Source: an uncultured Microbulbifer sp. (GTDB lineage Bacteria; Pseudomonadota; Gammaproteobacteria; Pseudomonadales; Cellvibrionaceae). From it: a stretch of 64,000 nt of DNA. The position numbers and the translations under genes are program-made. Positions 54,380 through 63,465 of the stretch are shown here, one piece after another. Positions within the stretch are counted from its first letter, which is position 1. Each line of letters opens with the position of its first letter. The stretch lies in the NCBI RefSeq assembly GCF_947498635.1, contig NZ_CANMKV010000014.1, positions 1 through 64,000 on the forward strand, read 5' to 3'. The notes beneath the pieces were generated by a model. The model was not told where the DNA came from, ran no database searches, and worked only from the letters and a program-made list of their open reading frames with translations.

Positions 54380-55096
54380 ATGCGCTGGATACTCTACATC
54401 CTGATTTTCCTGGTCCTATTACTCATGGCCGGGTATTTATTCCCCAGGGAGGTTTCTCTGGAGCGCAGTATTTATATCGACAGACCTCCCCAGACGGTAT
54501 TTCCCTACGTTAACAACTTTCGCAAGTTTAATAGTTGGTCCCCCTGGCGGAATATCGACCCAGCCATGGAATACAAATACAGTGGCCCGGAAGCGGGCGT
54601 CGGCGCCTCCATGAGCTGGCACGGGGAAAATTCTAAAGAGGGCGGCGGGACCCAAACCATAACCGCCAGTACACCGAACTCGCTGGTGCAAACCGATTTG
54701 GATTTTGGCGACGGCAGTGAGGCCACCGCAGAATTTAAACTGCAAGAGCAAAATGGCGGCACCCAGGTAAGTTGGAGCTTCAATACCGATACCGGGGGTG
54801 GCCCGAGGGAGCGCTGGATGGGCTTGGCGATAAAAAAAATGGTGGGTGAGTCCTACGAGCAAGGACTCACAAAACTCAAGCAGCTGATGGAATCCAGTGC
54901 CAAAACCAACGAGATAAACGAGCGAAAAAATAGCGACACTACGGACTCCGTCTCCGATATTCCCTCCGATGTCGACGATGCCATGGGAGGTGGCCCCCAG
55001 GGAGTACAGTCTGAAATGCGCAACCAACAGCAGGAGGAGGCTGGAGAAACCGAGGAGAACGAAACAGGGGATCAGAAGGAAAACGAGCAGCCCTAG
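54380..55096 (+). CDS. SRPBCC-family protein with membrane anchor and acidic tail
   Basis: About 238 residues from ATG 54380, which has AAAGGG at 7 bases; ATG at 54374 and 54350 are alternatives. One N-terminal hydrophobic helix (RWILYILIFLVLLLMAGYL) anchors the protein, then a polyketide-cyclase/SRPBCC domain (about 30-175) with YIDRPPQTVFPYV and FNSWSPW.NIDPAMEY typical of the family. The last 60 residues are Glu/Gln/Asn-rich low complexity. The ligand is unknown. It lies 90 bases after cpxA on the same strand and may belong to the same stress operon. A bidirectional hairpin follows. Confidence 0.8.
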   Translation: MRWILYILIFLVLLLMAGYLFPREVSLERSIYIDRPPQTVFPYVNNFRKFNSWSPWRNIDPAMEYKYSGPEAGVGASMSWHGENSKEGGGTQTITASTPNSLVQTDLDFGDGSEATAEFKLQEQNGGTQVSWSFNTDTGGGPRERWMGLAIKKMVGESYEQGLTKLKQLMESSAKTNEINERKNSDTTDSVSDIPSDVDDAMGGGPQGVQSEMRNQQQEEAGETEENETGDQKENEQP

Positions 55097-55126
55097 CGCC
55101 AAAAAAACGAGCCCTGATAAATAAAG

Positions 55127-55147
55127 AGGCCCGCATTACGCGGGCCT
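55127..55147. terminator. bidirectional terminator between SRPBCC gene and rluB
   Basis: AGGCCCGC and GCGGGCCT form an 8-bp stem around ATTAC between two convergent genes. On the plus strand AATTT follows, on the minus strand CTTTATTT, so it probably serves both genes. Confidence 0.75.
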
Positions 55148-55179
55148 AATTTAAGACACAATGCCGTGTGGTTCACACC

Positions 55180-56037
55180 TCAGGATTTATTGCGTCGCTG
55201 CGCCGGTACCGGCGACTTACGCAGCTTGCGCCGCTGGCGCTCCAGGATCTGTTTTTCCCCCTGCGTCAGTGGACGCTGCCCCAGCTTGGGCAGACCGGCG
55301 GTGATGCACAGGTCATCAATCTCCCTAGGTTCCATCTCGATCCACTGGCCCACGCGTACGTGGGAGGGAATAAACACGCTGCCATAGCGCACACGCTTGA
55401 GGCGGCTCACCCGAACCCCCTGGGACTCCCACAGTCGGCGAACCTCACGGTTGCGCCCCTCCATCACCACACAGTAGAACCAGCGGTTTCTGCCCTCTCC
55501 CCCACTCTCGACAATATCGGTAAAGCGCGCGGAGCCGTCATCTAAAAGCACACCCTTAACGAGGCGCCTCTTCATCTCGTCGTCCACATCCCCCTGGATG
55601 CGCACCAAATATTCACGATCAATCACCGATGAAGGGTGCATCAGCTTGTTGGCCAGCTCGCCACTATTGGTAAATAGCAGCAGGCCGCTGGTATTGAAGT
55701 CCAGCCGGCCTACGGAAATCCAGCGGCCAGTTTTCAGCCTCGGCAGACGGTCGTAAACGGTGGGGCGCCCTTCAGGGTCGTGGCGGGAACAAATCTCCCC
55801 GACCGGCTTGTTGTAGAGAATGACCCGACAGCGATTTTCCCCTGTAGAGGGCAGGCTCTGACCGTCAAATTCAATTTGGTCCGCATCGGTAACCCGCTCG
55901 CCGAGTTCCGCTACTTTACCGTTAATCGTCACGCGGCCCGCATCGATTGCGCGCTCCATTTCACGCCGTGACCCGAGGCCGCTGCGCGCTAGTACTTTTT
56001 GCAATTTTTCGCCTGCTGGCGAGGTGCCATCACTCAT
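55180..56037 (-). CDS. rluB: 23S rRNA pseudouridine(2605) synthase
   Basis: Converts U2605 of 23S rRNA to pseudouridine. 285 residues (E. coli 291). An N-terminal S4 RNA-binding domain (about 9-65, [21 protein letters not shown]) precedes the RsuA-type catalytic domain with the catalytic Asp in [15 protein letters not shown] (about 111-125). The C-terminus is basic (..[22 protein letters not shown]). RluF or RluE-type specificity cannot be excluded, but the scpB-rluB linkage is typical of RluB. Its start overlaps the scpB stop by 4 bases. Confidence 0.93.
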   Translation of the reverse strand: MSDGTSPAGEKLQKVLARSGLGSRREMERAIDAGRVTINGKVAELGERVTDADQIEFDGQSLPSTGENRCRVILYNKPVGEICSRHDPEGRPTVYDRLPRLKTGRWISVGRLDFNTSGLLLFTNSGELANKLMHPSSVIDREYLVRIQGDVDDEMKRRLVKGVLLDDGSARFTDIVESGGEGRNRWFYCVVMEGRNREVRRLWESQGVRVSRLKRVRYGSVFIPSHVRVGQWIEMEPREIDDLCITAGLPKLGQRPLTQGEKQILERQRRKLRKSPVPAQRRNKS

Positions 56038-57173
56038 GGGGTGGTGTTTTCCGCTTGCACTACATCTTGGGAATCGTCATCGACACCACTGCTTTCCCGG
56101 TCCCGCTCCTCTCGGCCGGACGCAGTCTCCGTGTCGATATCACCAAACAGGCTGCTCTTGGGCAATGCTGCCGCAATAGGGGGCGCTGGCTCCCCATCTT
56201 CGGCTTCCTGTTCAATTTCGCTTTCATTTTCTGTTTCTAGAGCTGGTTCTTCCCCGGTGACAATGACCCGAGGCTCCGTGGCAGGCAAATTTTCACCCGC
56301 CACCTGTGCCAACTCCCACGTATCTTCCAAGGCCTCTGAAGGCGCTGCATCCAATACAACGTCATCGACAGCCTGTGCTTCCATCTCAGCTTGTACCGGC
56401 CCCGCCGCTTCGAGATTATCCGCGGTCTCTGCCGCGATATCCTCGAGGGCTGCTGCAACCAGAGCATCCTCGGCCGCATCGATACTCTCTTCAGAGGAAA
56501 CAACCTCTTCAGCTTCTGCTGTACTCTGATCTCCACCCGCTAGCCCGGTATCCCCCGGCGGATCTTCGCCCTCCTCGGTGAGTGCAGCGGGGACCTCCTC
56601 TGGAGAAAGGCCTTCGGCTTCGAGGATCTTATTCAGACTTTCAATATCGCGGACTTCGGCCAAAGTGGGCAGTTCATCCAGGGAAGCGAGATTAAAATAA
56701 TCGAGAAAGTCCCGGGTAGTTGCATAGAGCGATGGTTTGCCCGGCACATCGCGGTGACCCACCACCTTGATCCATCCTCTATCCAGCAAGGTTCTTACGA
56801 TCTGTGAGCTGACCGCTACTCCGCGAATTTCCTCGATATCACCGCGGGTCACCGGCTGGCGATAGGCGACAATCGCCAATGTTTCCAGGGTAGCGCGGGA
56901 ATACCTCTGCGCTTTTTCCTCCCAAAGGCGGTTCACCCAGGGGGCTAGGTCCTCAGGCACCTGAAAGCGCCAACCACTCGCCACTTTTTTGAGCTCAAAG
57001 CCGCGCCCGTCACAACTTTGAGCAATTTCTCCGAGCGTATCGCGAAGCGTTGAGATGGAAGGGCGGTCCTCCTCATCCAGCAAGGAGAGGAGTTTATCTT
57101 CACTGAGGGGTTGTGCGGAAGCCAGCAGAGCACCTTCGAGGAGCCTGCGCAGTAATTCCGGAGCGATTGTCAT
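56034..57173 (-). CDS. scpB: segregation and condensation protein ScpB with long acidic tail
   Basis: Subunit of the SMC-ScpA-ScpB condensin. 379 residues, against roughly 180-290 in most species. The two winged-helix domains occupy about residues 1-190 ([49 protein letters not shown]). The remaining 190 residues are low-complexity, rich in Glu, Ala and Asp, and probably disordered. It overlaps scpA upstream and rluB downstream by 4 bases each (ATGA), so the three are translated as a coupled unit. No smc gene is in the window. Confidence 0.92.
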   Translation of the reverse strand: MTIAPELLRRLLEGALLASAQPLSEDKLLSLLDEEDRPSISTLRDTLGEIAQSCDGRGFELKKVASGWRFQVPEDLAPWVNRLWEEKAQRYSRATLETLAIVAYRQPVTRGDIEEIRGVAVSSQIVRTLLDRGWIKVVGHRDVPGKPSLYATTRDFLDYFNLASLDELPTLAEVRDIESLNKILEAEGLSPEEVPAALTEEGEDPPGDTGLAGGDQSTAEAEEVVSSEESIDAAEDALVAAALEDIAAETADNLEAAGPVQAEMEAQAVDDVVLDAAPSEALEDTWELAQVAGENLPATEPRVIVTGEEPALETENESEIEQEAEDGEPAPPIAAALPKSSLFGDIDTETASGREERDRESSGVDDDSQDVVQAENTTP

Positions 57174-58231
57174 CTTCTCGTTTCCAACTCTTCTTCTCTG
57201 GACGGCGCCTGCTCCACAGTGAGCGAGGCTTCATCAACCGAGGCGCTTTCAGCGACAGCGGCCCGGGCCAAATCATCCCCCTCTTCGCTACCGAAGTCAC
57301 TTTCGCTATCCTCAAATTCCTCATCAACAGAATCACTGCTGTGGCTGGCCGCACGCACGTGAATAGGCCCGAAGGACTCGTTCTGTACCAGCTCCACCAG
57401 AGATTCCTTGACCAGTTCCATCACCGCAAGGAATGTCACCACGACGCCGAGACGACCCTCCTCCGCACTAAACAGGCTCACAAATGGCACAAACTGCCCG
57501 TGGCGGATACGGTCGAGCACCTGGGTCATGCGCTCGCGGGTGGAGAGCCGTTCACGTTCTACCTGGTGACTCTCAAACATATCAGCACGGCGCAATACAT
57601 CCGCCAGCGCCACCAGAACCTCTTTTAGGTCCACCTCTGGGTCCGGTCGGGTGATATTGCGATCCGGCCCCTCTGCACGGGCCTGGTGGATATCGCGCCC
57701 CACTCGGGGGATCTCATCGAGATCCTCGGCAGCAGTCTTGAAGCGCTCATACTGCTGTAGGCGGCGAATCAACGCTGCGCGGGGGTCCTCGCCCTCCTCC
57801 TCTTCGGCAGCGGGGGGGCGTGGCAACAGCATGCGAGACTTGATCTCAGCCAGCATCGCCGCCATGACCAAATATTCCGCCGCCAGCTCGAAACGTATCG
57901 AGGTCATCATCTCCACATAGGTCATATACTGACGGGTGATGTCCGACACGTTAATTTCCAGGATATCCAGATTCTGACGGCGAATAAGATATAGAAGGAG
58001 ATCCAGAGGCCCCTCAAAGGCCTCCAAAATGACTTCCAATGCATCCGGCGGAATAAAAAGATCCGGCGGCAGGTCGGTAAAAGCCTCCCCCAATACGAGC
58101 GCGAGCGGCTCCTCGCCGCTCTGCAGGTCTTGGTTTTCCGGGGTGTCGTCGGCAGAGGACTCGGTTTCGGTAGCCGCGACATCGGCAAGTACCTGCTCCT
58201 CCACCTCGGCTAGTAATTCTTCACTGGACAC
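57170..58231 (-). CDS. scpA: segregation and condensation protein ScpA (kleisin)
   Basis: Kleisin that bridges the SMC heads and binds ScpB. 353 residues. The conserved core begins around residue 63 with LEVILEAFEGPLDLLLYLI and runs to about 295, with VEMMTSIRFELAAEYLVMAA and the C-terminal winged helix ..VVTFLAVMELVKESLVELVQ. Acidic, low-complexity extensions lie on both sides (about 1-60 and 300-353). It starts 54 bases before the yciO stop upstream region and overlaps scpB by 4 bases. Confidence 0.93.
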   Translation of the reverse strand: MSSEELLAEVEEQVLADVAATETESSADDTPENQDLQSGEEPLALVLGEAFTDLPPDLFIPPDALEVILEAFEGPLDLLLYLIRRQNLDILEINVSDITRQYMTYVEMMTSIRFELAAEYLVMAAMLAEIKSRMLLPRPPAAEEEEGEDPRAALIRRLQQYERFKTAAEDLDEIPRVGRDIHQARAEGPDRNITRPDPEVDLKEVLVALADVLRRADMFESHQVERERLSTRERMTQVLDRIRHGQFVPFVSLFSAEEGRLGVVVTFLAVMELVKESLVELVQNESFGPIHVRAASHSSDSVDEEFEDSESDFGSEEGDDLARAAVAESASVDEASLTVEQAPSREEELETRR

Positions 58232-58285
58232 CCTGCCCCACCCTCAAAACCGCAAACAGTCGATTATACACCAGCAAGGCGCCAA

Positions 58286-58909
58286 TCAACCCAGTATTTC
58301 ATCAGCGGCACCGCAGCCCTGGCGGATCAGCTCCGGCTCCTCACCAGTAAGGTCGATCACCGTGGTTGGCTCCAAGCCACAAAAACCACCATCAATAATC
58401 AGTTCCACCTGGTGCTCCAAGGTATCGCGAATATCGTAGGGGTCGGTCAACGGCTGCTCATCGCCCGGCATAATAAGACTGCAGCTCATCAGCGGTTCGC
58501 CCACCGCCTCAATCAGCGCGAGGGTAATTGCGTTGTCGGGCACCCGAATACCAATCGTCTTGCGCTTGGGGTGGATCAGGCGGCGCGGCACCTCAGCGGT
58601 GGCCGGCATGATGAAGGTATAGGAACCGGGCGTGTGATTCTTTAGCAGGCGGAACATCTGGTTGTCCACCTTCGCATAAGTTGCCAGCTCTGACAGGTCG
58701 CGACACATCAAAGTAAAGTTGTGGTGTTTATCCAGCTGGCGCAAGGCGCGTATCCGCTCTACGGCCAGCTTTTCCCCCAAGCGGCAGCCTATCGCGTAAG
58801 CGGAGTCGGTGGGATACACAATGACCCCTCCGCTGGTGACTATATCCGCAGCCTGACTGATCAAGCGCCCCTGAGGATTTTCCGGATGAATTTGAAAGAA
58901 CTGCGCCAC
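58286..58909 (-). CDS. yciO: YciO/TsaC/Sua5-family protein
   Basis: 207 residues, collinear with E. coli YciO over its full length (QFFQIHPENPQGRLI, GGVIVYPTDSAYAIG, HNFTLMCRDLSEL, GSYTFIMPATAEVPRR, KTIGIRVPDN). The family shares the fold of TsaC, which makes threonylcarbamoyl-AMP for t6A tRNA modification; YciO proteins have weak or different activity, so I do not claim t6A synthesis. GTG 58909 is preferred to TTG 58921 because of the GGGGGG before it and the YciO N-terminus. It lies between rnm and scpA, as in many gammaproteobacteria. Confidence 0.92.
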   Translation of the reverse strand: MAQFFQIHPENPQGRLISQAADIVTSGGVIVYPTDSAYAIGCRLGEKLAVERIRALRQLDKHHNFTLMCRDLSELATYAKVDNQMFRLLKNHTPGSYTFIMPATAEVPRRLIHPKRKTIGIRVPDNAITLALIEAVGEPLMSCSLIMPGDEQPLTDPYDIRDTLEHQVELIIDGGFCGLEPTTVIDLTGEEPELIRQGCGAADEILG

Positions 58910-59025
58910 AAAGCCCCCCAAGCTTTTATGAATTGAAACCTCTCACGGTGGGCACAGGTCGCCCACCAGGGATCCCGGGCCAGACAATATCCGCAACCTG
59001 CGCGCGCAGAGTGAACCCCACGCAA

Positions 59026-60018
59026 TCAGGCCGATACCGCTTCCCCGCGTCGATCCCGGTGCAGAGTGTGCCACAGATTCCACACAGGCTCGACGTCTTC
59101 GGGCAAGTGCACACAACCGAGCTCCCTCCAGGGCTGCTCCGTCTGGTGGAAGTCACTACCCAGCGAGCAGTACAGCGGAGCCTTGTCAGACTCGACCACC
59201 ACCGACTGCATCAGAGTCCGCAGCTCCCTGGTCTGTGTGGGGTTTTGCCGGCCGCAAAGCAGCTCTATCGCATCGCCTCCACACTGGTGGAACGCTTGCA
59301 GCAAACGCAGTAGCTGGGTCCGGGTAAGTCCATACTTGAGCGGGTGAGCCAGTACTGCGGAACCTCCGGCAGCATGGATGATCTCGACGGTTTCTTCTAA
59401 TTGCGGCCAGGCCACCGCCACATCGCCGATTTTGCCGGCCCCCAGGTAACGCTTAAATGCGCGGGCAGTATCTTCCACGTACCCCGCCTCTACCAGCCAG
59501 CGAGCAAAGTGCGGCCGCCCCAGGACAGCATCCCCAGCAAGGGTGCGCCCCCCCTGCAGAGCTCCGGGAAAACCCCGCTTGTGTAAGCGTTCCGCAATAC
59601 GCTCTGCCCGCTCCCGGCGCAGCTGTTCGCGCAGAATGATCGCTTCCCGCAGCCGATCCGATGCGGGATCAACATTCAACCCCACAATATGAACCGGGCG
59701 GCGCCCCCAGAGGCTTGAAAGTTCAATACCCGCCAATACAGTGATGCCCAAGCGGTCACCCTCCATCTGTGCCTCCACCACACCAGCCAAGGTATCATGG
59801 TCGGTGAGTGCCATCAGCGTCACACCCTGGGATTTCGCCCTCGACACCAGCTGCGTAGGACTTAAAATACCGTCGGATGCGGTGCTGTGGCAGTGCAGGT
59901 CGACTAGGTCTGTATTCAGATCTTCTGGCAAGGCTTTCAACAACAGGCTCTCACTCTCTTTGATGATGGTGGAAAAGTGTGGTGGTGAAAAAGTCGCAGT
60001 ATCTATTATTTGGAACAA
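59026..60018 (-). CDS. rnm: PHP-domain 5'-3' exoribonuclease / 3',5'-nucleotide phosphatase (RNase AM)
   Basis: Up to 330 residues. The PHP metal-binding motifs are DLHCHSTASDG (about 40-50), LTDHDTLAG (about 71-79), AGIELSS, HIVGLNV, VLAHPLKYG and GSDFHQTEQPW near the C-terminus. E. coli YciV (RNase AM) has the same domain and matures 5' ends of 5S and 16S/23S rRNA. No ATG is available before the domain: TTG at 60018 gives the full length, while TTG at 59943 or 59940 after AAAGAGAG would give about 305 residues, nearer the family. It lies upstream of yciO on the same strand. Confidence 0.88.
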   Translation of the reverse strand: MFQIIDTATFSPPHFSTIIKESESLLLKALPEDLNTDLVDLHCHSTASDGILSPTQLVSRAKSQGVTLMALTDHDTLAGVVEAQMEGDRLGITVLAGIELSSLWGRRPVHIVGLNVDPASDRLREAIILREQLRRERAERIAERLHKRGFPGALQGGRTLAGDAVLGRPHFARWLVEAGYVEDTARAFKRYLGAGKIGDVAVAWPQLEETVEIIHAAGGSAVLAHPLKYGLTRTQLLRLLQAFHQCGGDAIELLCGRQNPTQTRELRTLMQSVVVESDKAPLYCSLGSDFHQTEQPWRELGCVHLPEDVEPVWNLWHTLHRDRRGEAVSA

Positions 60019-60210
60019 TTATCCGGTGCAGCTGTCTTAGCCGCAGCCGGTATTTTCAGGGATAGGGCCCGGACCACAAGTCTGCCTTGGCGGCCACGAG
60101 GAACCGGAGTCTGACAGCAGTATTGTCAGCGGGGAAGTTTTTTCACCCGAAAGGCCATCACCTAATGACCTCTCAAAAGCTTCCCGCGGGCATTATCACC
60201 GGAATTGAGT

Positions 60211-60936
60211 ATGACCGAAACGAATTCAACCACCCCTTCACCCCAGCAAAAACCCAGGAAGAAAGAGGGCCTGCTTGGCAACCTACTTCTAAATATCGTG
60301 ATCCCCACACTGGTTCTGACCAAGTTGTCAGGGGATGACTGGCTGGGCACTAAATGGGCCCTGGTAGTAGCCCTGGCTTTCCCCCTCGGCTACGGTCTCC
60401 GCGATTTGATTCGCTCTGGCAAGGTCAATTTCTTCTCCGCCCTGGGCATTATCAGTATCCTCCTCACCGGGGGCATCAGTCTAATGGAGCTCGACCCGCA
60501 ATATATCGCCATCAAAGAAGCCGCCATTCCCGGCCTCCTCGGTATTGCCACCGTCGCCTCACTCTACACTCGCTGGCCACTGGTAAAGACCCTGTTATAC
60601 AACGACCAGATACTGGACACTGGCAAAATCGCCCAGAGCCTTGCCCATAAGGGCAATCAGGGCGCCTTCGAACGCACCCTGCAGCAAGCTTCCTGGATGA
60701 TTGCCGCATCCTTCTTCCTATCGTCGGTGCTCAACTACATACTGGCAAAAATCATTTTGCAAAGCCCTCCGGGCACAGCAGCCTTCAATGAGGAGCTGGG
60801 TAAAATGACCGCCCTCAGCTACCCGGTGATCGCCCTGCCGGCCACCATCATTTTGATGCTGGTGCTGTTTTTCCTGTTCTCCCGTATTGGCAAACTAACC
60901 GGGTTGAAACTGGAAGAAGTCATGGTCCCCCAATAA
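60211..60936 (+). CDS. VC0807-type multi-pass membrane protein
   Basis: 241 residues with six or so hydrophobic helices after a short polar, Lys/Pro-rich N-terminus. The sequence resembles the VC0807 family, loosely related to the septation protein A (YciB/IspZ) family, and its location just before yciI supports that. Function is unknown; an inner-membrane role is likely. ATG 60211 is chosen over TTG 60205 because of GGAA upstream and the absence of support for the extra residues. It begins a rightward run divergent from rnm. Confidence 0.8.
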   Translation: MTETNSTTPSPQQKPRKKEGLLGNLLLNIVIPTLVLTKLSGDDWLGTKWALVVALAFPLGYGLRDLIRSGKVNFFSALGIISILLTGGISLMELDPQYIAIKEAAIPGLLGIATVASLYTRWPLVKTLLYNDQILDTGKIAQSLAHKGNQGAFERTLQQASWMIAASFFLSSVLNYILAKIILQSPPGTAAFNEELGKMTALSYPVIALPATIILMLVLFFLFSRIGKLTGLKLEEVMVPQ

Positions 60937-60974
60937 CAAGATTTTCCAATCAACCAACAAGAGCAAGATTCACA

Positions 60975-61274
60975 ATGTGGTACGCAATCATCAGTGAAGA
61001 TGTTAGCGATAGTCTCCCTTTGCGCAAAAAAGCGCGCCCCGCCCATTTGGCCCGAGTCAGTCGTCTGAAGGATGAGGGCCGCCTGTTAGCTGCGGGGCCA
61101 CACCCGTCGATAGACAGCGAGGAACCCGGCGAGGCTGGCTTTAGTGGCAGCCTGATTATTGCGGAGTTCCCCTCCATCGAAGAGGCACAAGCCTGGGCTG
61201 ATAGCGACCCCTATGTCGATGCGGGCGTCTACGCCTCAGTCACCGTCAAACCGTTCAAGTTAGTACTGCCCTAA
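60975..61274 (+). CDS. yciI: YciI family protein
   Basis: 99 residues (E. coli 98), a small ferredoxin-like alpha-beta dimer. [26 protein letters not shown] at the N-terminus and [21 protein letters not shown] at the C-terminus (given here only in part: [22 protein letters not shown]) match the family, including the conserved His-Asp pair thought to be catalytic. The reaction is not established. It lies 38 bases downstream of the VC0807-type gene and 29 upstream of the SH3-domain gene, the septation-yciI order known from Pseudomonas and E. coli. Confidence 0.92.
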   Translation: MWYAIISEDVSDSLPLRKKARPAHLARVSRLKDEGRLLAAGPHPSIDSEEPGEAGFSGSLIIAEFPSIEEAQAWADSDPYVDAGVYASVTVKPFKLVLP

Positions 61275-61303
61275 TAACAACGCTAAGCAGAAGCTGTATC
61301 ACA

Positions 61304-61984
61304 ATGAAGAAATTACTGTCAGGCCTGATCGCCGCCACACTGCTCAATGTGGTTCCGGCAACGGCGGCCGCCGAGACACGCTATATCACCGACCAACTGC
61401 ATGTGCCCATGCGATCCGGCAAAGGCACTGGATTTCGCATCCTGCACCGTGGTTTGCCCAGCGGCACCCAACTCAGTGTGCTTGAAGATGCTCCGCAAGA
61501 TGGCTGGACCCGTGTACGTACCACGAACGGCACTGAAGGATGGATAAGACGCCAATATCTGGTTTCCGAACCGGTGGCAAAGCTGAAACTGGAAGAGGCA
61601 ACAGCCAATCTAGCCCGCTTCGAAAAAATGGAGGGCAACCTCGGTGGTGAGGTGCGCCGACTGGAGGAAGAAAACGGGAAACTGAGCAGCTCCCTGGATT
61701 CTATCCAACAACAGAATCAGACTCTGGCTGCCGAGCTGAAAACTCTCAAAGCCCTGTCAGCCGACGCCCTGGCGCTGAACGAGCGCCACCAAAAGCTCCT
61801 GCACCAGCACGAACTGCTGAAGCAGGAAAAAACTATGGCGGAGGCCGAGATCCAACGCCTGTCCGGCAGTGAGTCGCATAAGTGGTACATGTACGGCGCC
61901 CTATCCGTCCTGCTGGGAGCCCTGCTCGCAATGATCGCCCCGCATTTACGCCCGCGTAAACGCCACTCGGAATGGGCCAACTAA
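61304..61984 (+). CDS. SH3-domain membrane protein (TIGR04211 type)
   Basis: 226 residues. A signal peptide (about 1-24) is followed by a bacterial SH3 domain (about 25-90, YITDQLHVPMRSGKG, GWTRVRTTNGTEGWI), a coiled coil (about 92-190) and one C-terminal transmembrane helix (about 195-217, YGALSVLLGALLAMIAP) with basic cytoplasmic residues. This layout matches the TIGR04211 family (E. coli YgiM). It probably sits in the inner membrane with the SH3 domain in the periplasm, perhaps contacting peptidoglycan. Function unknown. Confidence 0.85.
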   Translation: MKKLLSGLIAATLLNVVPATAAAETRYITDQLHVPMRSGKGTGFRILHRGLPSGTQLSVLEDAPQDGWTRVRTTNGTEGWIRRQYLVSEPVAKLKLEEATANLARFEKMEGNLGGEVRRLEEENGKLSSSLDSIQQQNQTLAAELKTLKALSADALALNERHQKLLHQHELLKQEKTMAEAEIQRLSGSESHKWYMYGALSVLLGALLAMIAPHLRPRKRHSEWAN

Positions 61985-62109
61985 TATCGCCTTAAATCCC
62001 TGATATCGCATACTATTGAGCCTGGGGAGGGGTACTACCCTCCCAGGACCCACATCCAACACATGGGCAGCAGCGCAGTGGCTCAGCCGTAAAACCTAAA
62101 GGACTAAGG

Positions 62110-62703
62110 ATGATGCGAAAATTTTTTGTTTTGCTACTTTGTGCGGCATTAACACTCCCCGCACTGGCCAAAAACCCACACGTGGAGCTGAAAACCGATT
62201 TGGGCATAATTCGTATTGAGCTCTTTGCCAAAGAGGCCCCCGTTACCGTAGAGAACTTCCTCGACTACACCGATAGCGGCTTCTATAACGGGATCATCTT
62301 CCACCGAATAGTCCCGGGCTTTGTTGTGCAGGGTGGCGGTTTTACCTTTGACTTTCAGAAAAAGGAGACCCGCGACGCCATCGCCAACGAATCCGCCAAT
62401 GGCCTGCAGAACCTGCGCGGCACACTCTCCATGGCCAGGACCAACGATCCCAACAGCGCCACCTCACAGTTTTTTATCAATCTGGTGGATAACACCCGCC
62501 TCGACGCCAAAGAAGACAAACCCGGCTATGCCGTTTTTGGCCGGGTGATCGATGGTATGGATGTGGTAGAAGAAATAGTGCAAAAGCCCCGCGGTCTCTA
62601 CCGTCAACATCCCAGCGCCCCCAATGTACCTATTCGCATCCTCGAGGCAAAACGTATTAACACCGGCGACGATGCCGTCGCCACCAATAGCAAGGGAGAA
62701 TAA
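62110..62703 (+). CDS. periplasmic peptidyl-prolyl cis-trans isomerase (cyclophilin)
   Basis: 197 residues with a signal peptide (MMRKFFVLLLCAALTLPALA). The cyclophilin domain (about 24-185) includes APVTVENFLDY, YNGIIFHRIVPGFVVQGG with the catalytic Arg, SMARTNDPNSATSQFFINL and VFGRVIDGMDVVE. It is PpiA-like and helps fold periplasmic proteins. AAGGACTAAGG precedes the ATG. It is followed by pdxJ 3 bases after its stop. Confidence 0.9.
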   Translation: MMRKFFVLLLCAALTLPALAKNPHVELKTDLGIIRIELFAKEAPVTVENFLDYTDSGFYNGIIFHRIVPGFVVQGGGFTFDFQKKETRDAIANESANGLQNLRGTLSMARTNDPNSATSQFFINLVDNTRLDAKEDKPGYAVFGRVIDGMDVVEEIVQKPRGLYRQHPSAPNVPIRILEAKRINTGDDAVATNSKGE

Positions 62704-62706
62704 GCT

Positions 62707-63465
62707 GTGATCGCTCTCAGCGTTAATCTCAATAAAATCGCCCTGATCCGCAATTCCCGTGAAGGTAACTTCCCCGATGTAGTCACCCACGCACGCACCT
62801 GCCTGGACGCTGGCGCCCAGGGTATCACCGTGCACCCGCGCCCGGATCAGCGCCACATTCGCCCAGGCGACGTGCGCGAGCTGGCCGCCCTATGCGGCAA
62901 CCGTCACGGCATCGAGTTCAACGTTGAGGGCAACCCCTTTGCCGCACACCAGGGCGACTACCCCGGACTGATGGAACTTGTCCTGGAAACCCAACCAGAC
63001 CAGTGCACCCTGGTACCCGACAACAATGACCAACTGACTTCCGATCACGGTTTCAACCTTAAACTGGACGGCCCACGCCTGGTCCCCGTGATTGCCAAAT
63101 TGAAGGATGCCGGTATCCGCGTCAGCCTGTTTATGGACCCTGACCAGGAACAAATCAGCCTGGCCAAAGATGTAGGCGCGGACCGTATCGAGCTGTACAC
63201 CGGTCCCTACGCGGAAGCAGTGGCCAAACAGAGTCCGGAAATGGAAGATATCTTCAATACCCACTGTGCCGCCGCCGAGCATGCACGCCACCTGGGCCTG
63301 GGAGTGAACGCCGGCCATGACCTAAACCTGGTCAACCTACCCCGCTACCGTGCACTGCCCGGATTGCAGGAAGTTTCTATCGGCCACGCCCTCACCGTAG
63401 ACGCCATCGCTATGGGCCTGGAGAATGCGGTCAAAGCCTATTTGGACTGCCTCGCTGGCAAATAA
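62707..63465 (+). CDS. pdxJ: pyridoxine 5'-phosphate synthase
   Basis: Condenses 1-deoxyxylulose 5-phosphate and 3-amino-2-oxopropyl phosphate to pyridoxine phosphate in vitamin B6 synthesis. 252 residues (E. coli 243). TIM barrel with LSVNLNKIALIRNSR at the N-terminus, HPRPDQRHI (about 43-51), PDQCTLVPDNN and the C-terminal ..EVSIGHAL. Catalytic histidines and Glu are in these segments. GTG start. It lies directly after the cyclophilin gene and its stop overlaps the following start by one base (TAATG), unlike E. coli, where pdxJ follows recO. Confidence 0.95.
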   Translation: MIALSVNLNKIALIRNSREGNFPDVVTHARTCLDAGAQGITVHPRPDQRHIRPGDVRELAALCGNRHGIEFNVEGNPFAAHQGDYPGLMELVLETQPDQCTLVPDNNDQLTSDHGFNLKLDGPRLVPVIAKLKDAGIRVSLFMDPDQEQISLAKDVGADRIELYTGPYAEAVAKQSPEMEDIFNTHCAAAEHARHLGLGVNAGHDLNLVNLPRYRALPGLQEVSIGHALTVDAIAMGLENAVKAYLDCLAGK

